NCBI RefSeq assembly: GCF_963678635.1
Contig: NC_087070.1
Location: 17,207,318 to 17,271,317, forward strand
Direction: 5' to 3'
Length of the DNA stretch: 64,000 nucleotides
DNA from: Symsagittifera roscoffensis
Taxonomy: Eukaryota > Xenacoelomorpha > Acoela > Convolutidae
Made by a program: the position numbers and the translations under genes. The notes below the pieces were generated by a model. The model saw only the letters and a list, made by a program, of their open reading frames with translations, did not search any database and was not told where the DNA came from. Below are positions 20,079-31,260 of the stretch, piece after piece (positions within the stretch are counted from its first letter, which is position 1; each line of letters begins with the position of its first letter).

Positions 20079-22716
20079 ATATGGGGACAACGAACTAGCA
20101 CCCCTTCACGTGTCTAAAATATATGACTGTAACTTTGCGGTAGACCTTCGTTTGTTGGTAAACAGTAACAACAACTACCACTATGTCCTCATCGAAGATC
20201 TCTGTAAGATGGTGATGTTTGTGCAAAAACAGCCATTCCGCGAACGAAACGAAATATGTAGAAAATGTTTTCATATTTGCACGTCAAGCAAAATTATGAA
20301 AAATTATCAAGAAATGTGTTATAACACGGAACGACTAACTATAAAGATGCCAAAACCCAATAAAAACCAAAAAGTTTTCAAGAATTTAAGGGGAAGATGG
20401 TTTGCCGCGCGTGTAATCTACTTCGATCTTGAGTCAATAATTGTCCCTGTTCCAGGACCTGCCCGTAATCCAGATACTTCACACTCCCAAACCGTGGAAA
20501 TTCATAAACCATGCAGCTATGGACTAGTTGTAGTTGAGCATGGCACCTCAACTCCAATCAAGTACGAAATGTGTAGAGAACCAGACGCTATGAAGAAATT
20601 GATAAAATCAATGGAATCTTTAGCGAGGGAGATCTACAATGACAAAGGTAAATTTTTCATCTTTGTAGGACAACTCGAATTGCCGAGAGAAGCGGCAGAC
20701 ATTTATTGGATTTGTGAGGAACAGTTCGCTGAAGAATCCTTGATGGTAGTCGACCACTGCCACGTTACTAACAAATTTTTAGATTGGGCGCACCACGACT
20801 GTAATCTGGCAAGGAGAACGCCTAACTTCACTCCGGTAATAGCTCACAATTTGTCTAACTACGACATGCATGCTATTGTAAAAGCCCTTCACAAGGCGAA
20901 CTTGGAAAACAAGTTTTCAGTAGTCCCCTCTACTGACGAAAAATATATCTCGCTGACTATGTCGTTTTGGATAAAAGAAATTCGAGACAAACACGTGAAA
21001 AAAAGACAAATTTATGAGAATTTTCGGTTGATAGACTCATACAAGTTTATGCTCTCTTCATTGAGTCACCTAATTGCAAATTTGGCAGCAGACGGATTTT
21101 AGCTGATGGAAACGCAATTTGCATCAATGGGTTACTCACAAAAGCAAATAGATCTCCTTGAACAAAAGGGCTACTACACGTATTCATATGTGAACAGCTT
21201 CAAAAAATTTGAAGAAACAAAATTGCCAACAAGAAGATTGTGGAAAACAGTTAACAAGGGGCACAAGTCAGCGTTGACAAACTGGAATACAACCATGCGA
21301 TAAAAGTAATTCACCAGCTACGATGCAAGAACTTAGGAGATTACCATGACATCTGTTTAGCCTCGGATGTTCTCCATTTAGCATGTGTAATTGAGCAGTT
21401 TAGATCTGTTTGTCACTAAACGTATGGACTGGACTGCTCCTTTCACTATACCGCGAGCAATCTTGCAGGCAACGCGTTCCTGAAAGTGTGCAGGGCGGAT
21501 TTGAGATTATTAACAGAGCGCGAGCACTTGGAATTAACTCAAAAGTTGATACGCGTTGGCATGTCATCTGTATATGCCAAGAAGTATTGGAAAGCGAACA
21601 GCAAGTACACAAGCTCCTTTGACCCCAATGAAGAATCAAGTTTCATAATTAACATTGATGCCAATAACCTTTATGAGGGAAAAATGGAGAATTATCCACT
21701 ACCACTAAAAGATTTTGTTATAGTTGAAAAAACTTTGCCACAAATAGTGATGACTAGCCAGGATTCTCAATTGGGATACGTTGTGGAATGCGATCTCGAA
21801 ATACCTGAAGATTTGCATGGATACTTTCAAGATTTTCCCATCGCGCTTACAAAGGAAATAGTTACAATGGATATGCTCAGCACGGATCAGATCGAAATGC
21901 TTGCCCGACGGAACGTTAAGACACTTCCCAAAGTACCAAAGCTGATGCAGACCCTTAACCCGAAGCACAAGTATGTTCTCCACTACTTAAACTTCATTCT
22001 ATATGTTCAACTTGGCATAGAAGTCAAACAAATTCATCGAGTGCTACAATTTGAGCCAGCAAAATGGTGGGCTCTTTTTGTTAAGCTCAATACCGAACTC
22101 AGAAGAAACGCAGTAAACAAGTTCCAGCAGGACTTTCACAAAAACCAAGTAAATTCTGCATTCGGAAAAACTATGGAGTCTATGCTGATTAGGAAGAAGG
22201 TTGAAATTGTAACAACCGTAATGGAGCTTCCAGAAAAAACATCTAAGAGCAATATGAAACCGTTTTTAAAAATTGATGATCAAACTGCCACGATATCGTT
22301 GGAGGTCTCAAGCGTGAATTGGAATATGCCAACCTTGGTGAGGGCAGTAATTTTGGACCTCGCAAAAAGTATATGTTTGAGTTTCATTACACAAAAATGA
22401 AACCAAAACTCGAATTAGAATTACTATACAGCGATACTGATAGCTTCCTATATGCCGTGAAAATCGAAGACATATATAAAGACTTAAAATTTTTTCAACC
22501 AGACTTCGACTGTTTCAACTACCCCTCAGATCACTCGCTCTATAGTGAGAAAAACAAAAAAGTCGTTTTGAAAACGAAAGACGAGATGGGAGGAAAAATT
22601 TGCAGCCCTGAAGCCAAAACTCTACTCCATACTTAACCAGCCTCAGTACAGTCCCGGAGAAGTGAGAGCATGTACGTCAAATGACTTTCGAGGACAGCGC
22701 GCATACCCAAAGAACC

Positions 22717-22720
22717 CTTT
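22717..22720. other. 4-bp target-site duplication (CTTT), left
   Basis: CTTT precedes the left LTR and recurs at 41,567-41,570 directly after the right LTR. A fifth base does not match. Four-base duplications are usual for the errantivirus-type Ty3/Gypsy elements. Confidence 0.7.
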
Positions 22721-23130
22721 TGAGTTAGGACCGAAGTGTATAACTCATAGAGTAATTTCGGATAGGGTACACCGTCTGCTTGTCACGCTATCTTATTTTC
22801 GGCCGGATAGATTCGTGCAACTTCTTAGTCTAATACCGATCCTAATCTTACTCTTATACTATCTAGTCTCAGGTTGTTTAACTAGTCTCTGCTAGGCTCA
22901 ATAGATCTAGGGTATACTAGTTTATTGCGGCTGCTGAAGTCTTCTTGGAGAGTCAACTAATTTCTAAGTTAAATTCAAATCTCTCTGGTGCTGAAATTAC
23001 AAGTAATTTCAGCACTTACAAATAAGTGGGTTGTTAGTTAGATGGATCATGATTGGTTAATATTAAATACTTTACGGTGGTAAAATATCTAATTTATTCA
23101 ATCATAAAATGTAGTTTAGATCAGGTTCCA
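22721..23130 (-). repeat. 3' LTR of copy M
   Basis: 410 bases, sense TGGAACCTGATC...CCTAACTCA. It is nearly identical to 41,157-41,566. A perfect inverted repeat with 13-base arms (GTGCTGAAATTAC) and a two-base loop lies at 22,988-23,015. Confidence 0.9.
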
Positions 23131-23137
23131 CCCATCC
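23131..23137 (-). promoter_or_regulatory. Possible short polypurine tract
   Basis: Sense GGATGGG directly abuts the 3' LTR. It is all purine but short. No second copy is available to compare. Confidence 0.3.
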
Positions 23138-24723
23138 GGGTTTTACAGAGTTTTTTAGAATAGTCTTTCTACAATTCAAAGGATGGATGATGGACGTTGG
23201 TATTTGGCGAACATCTTATTTCTTCTGGGTTTTCTTATTAGAGAAGTCCCAGATTCAATCGTTGTGTCTTCTCAAGACAACGACTGGGTTTTCGCAACAA
23301 ACTCAAATCTGATTTCAGAATGGTTGGCTATGACAGGTTTTTCCGTTTCATGTAGAGAACTTCTTTTGAGTTTGACCTTGTCTGGGAATGGCGTGGAGAT
23401 TGTGTGTGGAGGGGATGCCTGGTTACTCGGATCTGTACGTATACTTGAACATCGAGGTGGTCATTGTTCTAGTTCAATGAAGTCCTTTTCTGCGAAGTCA
23501 AGTCGTACTCTAAATCCTTTGAGTTGTGATTGTGGGCGGCATATTGATTGTGGTTGGCCATTCTTTTTCGAGTGTAGTGGAGTCATCTTGTCTTTGGATG
23601 TTCGTCTTTGGTGTTGTATGCTGATCTATATACTGCAAGATATAATTTACATTTTATAAAATTTTTATTAGTTTAATGTTTTAGTTAAGATTTTGGTTAG
23701 TTGTTTTCACAAAAGCTTTTTGTTTTAGTTCGGTTATTTTGAAGAGTTACTCACCCTTGAGTAGCTCTTATTAAAAATAGGAGTGTGGTCACAAAGCGTG
23801 GATGTAGCGCGGTGGGTTAGGCCGGCTATAGAGCATGCTCAGGACGTCCTCTTCTGGTGGGTTAGGCCAGGAGTGGGAGTATGATTGCATGCGGTTTTTG
23901 TGAGAGGTCCTGTTATGTGACAACGTTTTATGTTGGGTTTGTTGTGGTTTTTCTTATGTTTTTTTGGTTGTGTCCTTTTTTTCAAAAATCAAATTGTTTG
24001 TGGTATGGGTTTGTCTTTCGACTTTTTTGTGTTTTATTATTTCTTTCTTAGACTTTATAATAGTCTTCAAAAGAATAAATTATCCAGTTTTAAACTGGGT
24101 TAATCCGGTTTGGGTACCGTTGGTTTCCTTTTCTCAGTCATGCTGTTATTCTATGATTTGTGGTGTTTTAGTAAGCTGCGTTGGTTAGTGTTGTTTAGTA
24201 TATAATTCCTTTCCAACCGGGTTAAAGGAAAGTTTGAAACGTGTTATCTTGTGTTAGAGCTGTTGTTTGTGAAAGCTTGAAACTGAAATTCATTATTTTA
24301 AACAATTCTTCGTGGGCGAGCTGTGCGAGTGTGGATAGAATTTTTATGCGAATGAATGGAAATATCAAAAGGTTAGTACTGCATTTTCGTTTTATCAATT
24401 TATTACATAGAAATGCAAATTTACTGCTAGTTGTTGGGAAAAATTAAGTTACAAATTTTCATCATTATTAGATTTACTGCATTTGGGAAAAAATTTATGA
24501 ATTAAATTACTGCATTGGTATTATTTTTATTTAATTGTTTGGTGCAAAAAGTTAATAGAGTTTTAAACAGTTTGAAGAAGTTTTCAATTTTTATTTTCTT
24601 TTGTGAATTTTTCAGATGATCGTTGGATGAAGGCTAAAATTCTAAAGAAGACATGAATAAAGAATGGTTAGTTTCTAATTTTAATTTAATTAGTCAATAA
24701 TATGTATAATTCATATTTACCTG
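23138..24723 (-). other. 3' region of copy M, no established gene
   Basis: About 1.6 kb. In the sense direction a frame of 105 codons (23,586 down to 23,272) is open except for one TGA at 23,463, and the opposite strand has a 158-codon open frame (23,183-23,659). Neither has a recognisable domain, and there is no second copy in the window to test conservation. The rest is AT-rich. Confidence 0.4.
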
Positions 24724-26531
24724 TTAGTCGTCGGGGAAGAAACCGTGGGGGAAGATGTCATGGATGAGATATGAAGTTGTTAGTAATTTAGCTAAGATGC
24801 GGATGATATTTTTAGTTTGAAGCAGTGGCCAAAGCAATTGAAGTGCTTTAATGGTGGTTAGTTCTTCAGTGCCAACTGCAAACTCATAAGGTGTGTTTTG
24901 GATTAGATTATATAATTTGTGATTGAATTTAGTGTTGTGGATGAATTCTAAAATGGGGATTTCTATAGGTTGAACAAATTCGTGTGGGAGAAGGAAGGGT
25001 CGGGATTCTTCTGCGTTGAAGGTCTTGGTGATGGGACAAAAAATATACATTTGGGTTATGGGATCATAATTTCGAAGAATACCATGAAGGTTAGTATCTT
25101 TAATGCAATATGTGAAGTTAAGAAAGAATGGTGAGGTGTATTTGGAATTGATGAATTGAAAACGGTGGTGTGGTTGTCAGGAGGGAGTGTGTAGGTCGAA
25201 GTGATTTTGGATAAAACGATAATATGTATATGTGTGAGTTTGTTTAGTGCGCAACATAATATCGTGTGAGCAGTGCAAATCTCTTTCATGTGGTGCAATG
25301 AAATGAAAGGTTAGTGAAAATATTTGGAAGCGTTCTTTAAAACTTTCGTAGGCTTGCGGGTCTATTAGTGCTTCTGAGATGATGTGGTCAAATTTGCGAT
25401 CAAATATATTGAGTGTAAAAACATATGGTGTTTTAATGAAAAATTTTTCTGTGATTTGTGGGTTAGCGAAGCGATCGTCGTCTAAGAATTGATCTTGGTT
25501 AGTTCTGATGATGTTATGATCGTAATATTCTAGCGTATATTCGTTAGCTCGGGGTGCAGTGTATGTTTTAGTGATTTTTTATATACGATGTAAGTAAATT
25601 GTCTAGGTGTTAGTGGTGTAGTGAGTCGATATAGCATGTCCTTATTTCGTTCTATATCGATGTGAGTGTTAGATAAAGGTAGGCAAAGGGGATTAGTAAA
25701 ATGATAATATGAGGTCCAAGGAAGGGTAGGCATTAAAACGTGTTCGTCTACAAAGTTACGTGTTTCGTTAGTGTCGTGAGGGGTGTTTAAGGTGTATTGT
25801 GGAAATGAGGGTAAGGTGATAGCTAAAAATTCTTTTGTATTAGTGTGATTTGGGTGATTTATATATTCACGGGCTGTTCCTGGTTTTGCTGGGAAAGGAT
25901 GGTTGGGGAACTTTCTTTTAAAAGTGCGGTAAGCTCTATTAGTGCTGAGTGAAGATTCAGTAGATGTGGATGATGGTGCTAATGATTCGGTATAAATTGA
26001 AGAGGGTGTAGGGGTAGGATGGTTGGATGAATCTATTGTGGATGAAATTTGGTTTATGGTGGGGGTGTCAAGGTGGTAGGGTTGTTGTTGTAATGTAATA
26101 AAATTATCTAGTTCTGGGGAGATTTGGGGGGTATCTGGAGAATTAGATGATCGGTCTGAATGATATGAAGAATAGGTTGGAGTGACTTGGGAAGCATAAG
26201 AGGGTGTAGAATTGGTGGGGACAGGGTTATTTGGTAGCATTGGTTGAAAAGGGGGTTGGGAAAAAATTGAGGGGTTGGTGTGAAAATTATTGGATGGAGA
26301 TGGTTCAGAGTCGGCAAATTCATCGGGGGTTTCAATATTCGGGTTATTGAGTTGTGATGTGGAGTATAAAATTGAGATGTGTGAATTAGTATCGGAATTC
26401 ATGCCTGATGTTACATTACTGGTTGGAAAATCGGGTGGCGGGAAAGCAAAAAGTGGTATTATTGTAATTGGAGTAGTGAGGTTGGTTGGATGGGAATTTG
26501 AACGGTGTAGGGATCCAAGTTGTCGGCTCAT
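24724..26531 (-). pseudogene. Post-env protein of copy M, unknown family, broken
   Basis: Starts at ATG 26,531 inside an ATGA overlap with the env stop. The first 220 or so codons are Pro/Ser/Thr/Asn-rich and probably disordered. After about codon 230 the composition changes to a folded-looking domain (YINHPNHTNTKEFLAITLP). A frameshift in a T6 run at 25,575-25,580 and a TGA at 25,177 break it. The same protein continues to a stop at 24,724 (HEFVQPIEIPILEF, LLQTKNIIRILAKLL). The total is about 600 codons. I recognise no family. Copy P retains the same ATGA start at the window's end. Confidence 0.6.
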
Positions 26532-29145
26532 CGTGGGCTAAAAAAATTATTATTTTTAGACTGAAAAGCGGTGGTATGGGGTTGTTCTATAATTTGTTCA
26601 TAGGTATTTTCATCTTGTGAGTGGTGTGTCATTATATGTTGGATGGGACTTTGTGATATGGTTTGTCTAAAATTTGGATTATGTGTTATTGCTAAGTTTC
26701 GAAAATTACGTGGGACTAGGGAAAATGGATGGTTATGTGGTAGGGGTGGTAACTGTGGTGCTGTTGGCGTTGTGTCTACATTGTTATGTTCTTCGTCGTA
26801 TGTGTTCTGTTTTGTTGCTATTTTTGTGTTGTATTCTTTTATTTGTGCATCTAAAAGAATTTTGTTGATTGATGTAGAAAAAGTTCCAAAAAATCCTGCA
26901 AATAGTATGCGTGCTACACTTGCTTGTCTATTGACTTGTGTGTGTATAGCACATGTGTTATAGATTCCTTTTAAGAGTGAAAAAAGAAATCCAATAAAGT
27001 TAAACATTGCGTATAAAATAGTCAATTTTTCTAAGATATAGTAGGCCATCCTAGAAAATCGAGAATTTCATTTTTTAGTGTAACAAAGCTAAAAATATTG
27101 ATAGGTGATATATCTTGGGGACGGTATTTTTCACCGTTTAGATATATATAATCTTTAATGTCTTTAAAATATCCGCTATAGTCTTGCGTATAGATGTCTG
27201 CAAATCCTGCGGTTTCGGCAAGTTTGCGTAAGTTTTGGTCAATTGATTGTCTTTGTATTGTGTCCATTTGTGTTAGTAATTCCTGGAATTGTTGTGTTCT
27301 AATGTGATGTTGAATATCTGATTTTGAGTATATTCCTATTGATTGTAAGTCTATATTTGGGTTTCGAGCGATAGCGCGAATGCTTTCTGGTGAAAATTTT
27401 TTGAGTGATTGCATTAATGTGGGATATGGGGTGAGAAGGTAATATTTATCTTCATCAGGGTTTAGTTGTACTACATTGTGGCTATTTTCTGATCCACATG
27501 GGACTGCGGTATCCCAGAAATAGGTTCTTCTTGAAAGTGAGTCAACCAAATGTACTTTATTCTTATAAAAGATAGGGATTCTTTTATAGCATCGTTTGTC
27601 TTCAAAAACGTATAGTGGTGATACTTTTTTGGTACAAGTATAAAACCATAAAATGTTTCCTTCGTAGTCTAAAAAATTTGATCTATTTCCTGATAGTAAA
27701 TATCCTGCGTAGGGTATTTTTAATACTGCTAGTGCAAGTGATTGTAATATTTGTGTTCTTTCTAATTCGCATAGTTGGTGTAGTGTTTCTAATTCGGAGA
27801 GTGACATTTCTTGAAAAATTCGGCTAATCGTGTAGTCTAGTTTCATATCTAAGTGAATATCATAGTGGATATTACCGAAATATGTACTATTCATTAGTGA
27901 TAGTTCTTGTAAACGTGTACTTTGATCGTCTTGGGGCTTTAAATGTCCACCAGGTTGACCTGTACTTTTTTGAAAATGAACTGGTATGTATGATGTTCCT
28001 TCGTTTAGAGGATGACCTGTTGCATATGGGTCGATTTTTACTTTTCCAGTGGTCATGTCGAATCCTTTTTCGTATTCAACTAATATCTCGGAGTATTGTG
28101 TTTTGTGAAGTGGATTTCTGTATTTACATGCAAGTTCTGTTTCTTGATATATTTGAAAACGTGTCAATTTATTTTCTATATTGTCTATGTTTCTAAAATT
28201 AGAACTTAGTTTTCGTGATGGATGGACTTGTTCATATGGAATTGACTGTATAAAATATTTTTCGTGAAATTTTATCATACGAGCGTGTATTTTTGCTACT
28301 TGAAATGTTGTACATGTGTCTTCGGGGAACCAAACAATTGTTGCTTGTGTTCGTGTTGTAGGGTCACAATAGCCTTGATCGTTTTTACAAGGTAATCGAA
28401 TTCCTTGATAGATCATTGTGTTGTCTGATAAATCGCGTGTGAGTTGTATTTTTTCGAGTTGTATTTTCCAATCAAAAAACATGATTTCTTGATATCCTTT
28501 ATTTTTTGTGTCTGCTTTGCAGTTTGATGGGTGATTTATACCAATGTGTGGTATCCAGTGTTTATCGTGTATATCATAAGTTAATCTTCCGTGTGCGCCG
28601 TTGTATGGGTATTTTTCATCTAATTTTACATGTCCTTGATATCTTTCAAGTTCTGCTTGATGTACAGAATCTGCAAAAACTTGGAAATATACTAGTTTTC
28701 TATCTGTGTTTTTATTTCTTGTGATATTTAGTCTGAGTAACTCGTTTTTACAATCTTCGGGATTGAGATGTAAAAATCGTTCTATATTACTCTGGTAGAA
28801 TGATTCATGGTCAAGTCGGTTTTTATTTCCATTTGAAACTTGTGAACAATGTACTTTCTTTTCAGAAAATGTTGCTGTGAATTTATATCCTATAACTGTT
28901 GTTGCTCGGGCTTTTGAGTAAAGTGTTGCGATTACACTTGTAGTTTCTATGGCTTGTGGTTCTGTTTCGCATTGTGATACTTGATTTATTGCATATTTGT
29001 GTAGTGTTTTTTGTTCGTTTTCTTCACAATCGTAATGTGTTACTAATAAATCTTGGGGTCCTGTGCGGGGGGAAGGGCTTATGTTTTCATTTGAGGTTAT
29101 TAGAAAAAGGAGTTGGAGAAAAATTAAAATTTTTAGAATATACAT
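26528..29145 (-). pseudogene. env: Envelope glycoprotein of copy M, one frameshift
   Basis: Two frames (29,145-27,031 and 27,049-26,528) correspond to the single 872-codon protein of copy P. The break is one missing base near 27,045, just before the membrane anchor. An N-terminal hydrophobic signal (LILKFLQLLF-type leucine-rich stretch, residues 3-17) precedes a cysteine-rich ectodomain. The sequence is otherwise very close to copy P. See copy P for domain detail. Confidence 0.8.
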
Positions 29146-30274
29146 GTGTATGACAATCCTGAGTATGGGTTATAAAATGTGATGTAACCAATTGTCTTTT
29201 TGGTATATCTGTCGTATTTGTATATTACTTCAGTTGTTATAAATGGTGGTGGTAGGGATTGAGCTGTTATATTTGGTGGTTTTAATGGATAGGGATGTTG
29301 AGTAATGTTGTTTAATTTAACCGTGATTTCAAATTTTAATTGTAGACTATTCTGTTGGAGTATTTGGATGTTATGAGCACGAATGTCTTCGTGAATGTCT
29401 TGTCTATACTGTAGTCTGTTTAGTGCCCAATTGTGGAGTCGGTTACTTTCTAGGTGTTGTCCAAATAATGGTGGAGGTGCTGTGAATGTATTCCAGTCTA
29501 GTCTTAAAGGAATATTTGTTGATGATTGTTCTCGATATCTAGCGTCGATGTTATTTGGGAAATTTAAGTTAAAAGGTGGTGGTGAAATCTGGCTTATTGA
29601 TGGTGTTGATGGTAGTGATAATGTTTCTGGTAGTGATGAGGATGTTGTTGTATCCGTAGAAATATCTATTGGATCATTGACAAATTTAGTTCACCTTGTG
29701 TGAATGAATGTGTTGTCCAATATGGTAGTCGTGATGCTTGGTTTATGGGATTGAAGGGATTTTCACGTATTTGTTCAGATGTTGGTGTTGAACCTAAGTA
29801 ATCTGAGGGTAGGCTTGAGGTGCTACGTTGTGAAAGAAGCGTAGGGGTTTCTGGTAATATACCAATGGGGTTTTCAGGTGTATTTTGTGACGGGGATTGA
29901 GGTATATCAAAATGAACTCGGGGAGTTTGAAAATTTCTGTTTCGTCGAGGATGTATAATTTGTCTATTTATTTCGACTGTATTTTGGTTTTGACTAGGAT
30001 TTCTTATTCTACTTAATTCTTGTGGTAGTGTTGGGTATAAGTTATATGTTGGTTCGCTTAGAGGTGCTTGTCGTTGAACTGGTTCTAGTGGTTCTGATAA
30101 GCGAGCGTGTCGTTCTTCAAAGGTATATGGGTTATCTTGAAAAGAAATTCGTGTAGATGTTTGGGGGTTTTGGGTAGTTGAAGGTGTTGTTGGGTTATCT
30201 TGGGATGATGTCGATGAAGACTGACTTTGTGACTGTTGGGTAGCAATTTTTGATAGCTTTTTTGGTCTATTCTT
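29133..30274 (-). pseudogene. Pro/Ser/Thr-rich frame of copy M, one frameshift
   Basis: Counterpart of the 378-codon frame of copy P. It is open from just after a stop at 30,275 down to the TAA at 29,133, apart from a one-base loss near 29,681. It overlaps the membrane-protein frame by 190 bases here, in the -1 register. Its end overlaps the env start by 13 bases. Confidence 0.6.
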
Positions 30275-30462
30275 TTAGTGAAAAGTTTATGTTTATTATA
30301 GTATTCTTCTAAAAAAAGAATTAGGAGAACTGTTGCTAGGGCGAATGTGATGATTGCTTTTTTTATACATTTGCATATTGTCAAGATGAGGGATGATAGA
30401 AATGTTATAAAAATTACAAATAGTAAAAAAATATCGGTTCTACTAAAAATGGTTCGTATCAT
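30085..30462 (-). CDS. Two-span membrane protein of copy M with extended tail
   Basis: 125 codons. The first 57 match copy P closely: a hydrophobic span (IFLLFVIFITFLSSLILTI), a short KCIKKA turn, and a second span (TFALATVLLILFL). The tail from residue 58 on is basic, His/Lys/Pro-rich and lies in the region that also encodes the Pro-rich frame, so it may not be a real part of the protein. The ATG lies in an ATGA overlap with the upstream 76-codon frame. Confidence 0.55.
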   Translation of the reverse strand: MIRTIFSRTDIFLLFVIFITFLSSLILTICKCIKKAIITFALATVLLILFLEEYYNKHKLFTKRIDQKSYQKLLPNSHKVSLHRHHPKITQQHLQLPKTPKHLHEFLFKITHIPLKNDTLAYQNH

Positions 30463-30689
30463 TTAGATAAGTTTTGTGAATCGTACCTGTGGATATAGTC
30501 AATAGCTTTTGAAAGTTGGAGGTATAGTTCAAAGAGGGAATAGAAAATTAAAAAAATATTGCAAAAAATGATTAAGATTATTACAAAAGATTCAAAGATA
30601 TCAAAAAGAAATATTATAAAAGTTTTAAGTATCGTAAAAAATTGTTTGAGGTTTGTGATAATTATAGTGACTGATTGAGAGAAGAGCAT
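30459..30689 (-). CDS. Hydrophobic 76-residue protein
   Basis: Open in copy M from ATG 30,689, ending in an ATGA overlap with the membrane-protein start. Mostly hydrophobic (FLFDIFESFVIILIIFCNIF), consistent with one or two membrane spans, and a charged end (YIHRYDSQNLSK). In copy P the same region is broken by an extra T and a TGA. No family recognised. Confidence 0.45.
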   Translation of the reverse strand: MLFSQSVTIIITNLKQFFTILKTFIIFLFDIFESFVIILIIFCNIFLIFYSLFELYLQLSKAIDYIHRYDSQNLSK

Positions 30690-31260
30690 TTACTAAATGA
30701 CTTCTTGATCGAATATTTTTTGTTGTTTGGGGCAATTTTCAAGTGTGGTCGGATTATTTATTGGTTTTTTGACAAGTGGGTTGAGTTTTGTGAAAAATTG
30801 TTGGGGGCAATTTTTATGGTGATCGGGAGGTCTTCTTTGTCTTTATTTTCATTTGTCAAATGATCTGGGGTATTTTTGAGATTTTTATACTTTAGGCTAA
30901 TTAAAATGGTCGTTCTTTTACTTTAGGCTAATTTAACATATTTGTTTGGGGGGTATTTGAGGGCTGAGTTGGGGAAATATTGTTGATCTTTGGTTTATTA
31001 GATAAGGGAGGGTTATGATATTATGGTGATATTTATTTTAGTTGTCAAGTTGGAGTGGTTTGCTTATTTTTGACCTGGAGGTCGTAAAGTTATAGTTATA
31101 GATATGCCTGGAGTTTAATATCGTTCGTCTAGTTGGTTTGTGTTAGAGTTAGAGAAGGTGACGGATTGGATGAATCCTATTGGCTAATTATGAACTAGAA
31201 TCGCTGCGTGTTTGTCAGCATGTTATTTTGAATAATGAAAATTCAAAATGTTTCAAAGGT
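30690..31260 (-). other. Spacer between pol and the small membrane frames
   Basis: About 570 bases in copy M, with a counterpart at 59,231-59,824 in copy P. No open frame on the sense strand. Blocks TTAGCCTAAAGT are repeated within it. It could hold a splice acceptor or subgenomic promoter for the downstream genes, but none is evident. Confidence 0.4.

Larger units (their letters stand above)
9183..22720 (+). mobile_element. Polinton/Maverick element, degraded (left part; terminal repeats not located)
   Basis: Supported by the combination of packaging ATPase, rve integrase, protein-primed family B polymerase and small capsid-adjacent proteins. No intact protease or major capsid gene was found. 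The left boundary is not set: genes at 8.2-9.2 kb may belong. The right boundary is lost in the retroelement insertion, and sequence after 41,566 should be the continuation. Confidence 0.75.
19351..22720 (+). pseudogene. Polinton protein-primed DNA polymerase (family B), broken and interrupted
   Basis: N-terminal GSHGSGWVIDEI (near 19,590) and INVVNVHNTSDHNCF (after a shift at about 19,645) match the conserved start. A Cys/His finger lies near 20,255. The exonuclease shows IYFDLES near 20,420 and FTPVIAHNLSNYDMHAI near 20,830, with an HNH-like VVDHCHVTNKFLDWAHHDC between. Polymerase motif A appears as IDANNLY (about 21,655), motif B as NKFQQDFHKNQVNSAFGKTM, and motif C as LLYSDTDSF (about 22,425). 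Stops at 21,100 and 21,417 and frameshifts near 19,645, 21,280, 22,365 and 22,615 kill it. It is cut at 22,720 by the minus-strand retroelement. Confidence 0.85.

Noticed and set aside
27615-28724. Plus-strand hydrophobic frames across env of copy M
   Set aside because: They are reverse-strand shadows of the env gene, rich in Leu/Phe/Val because the sense strand is A-rich.
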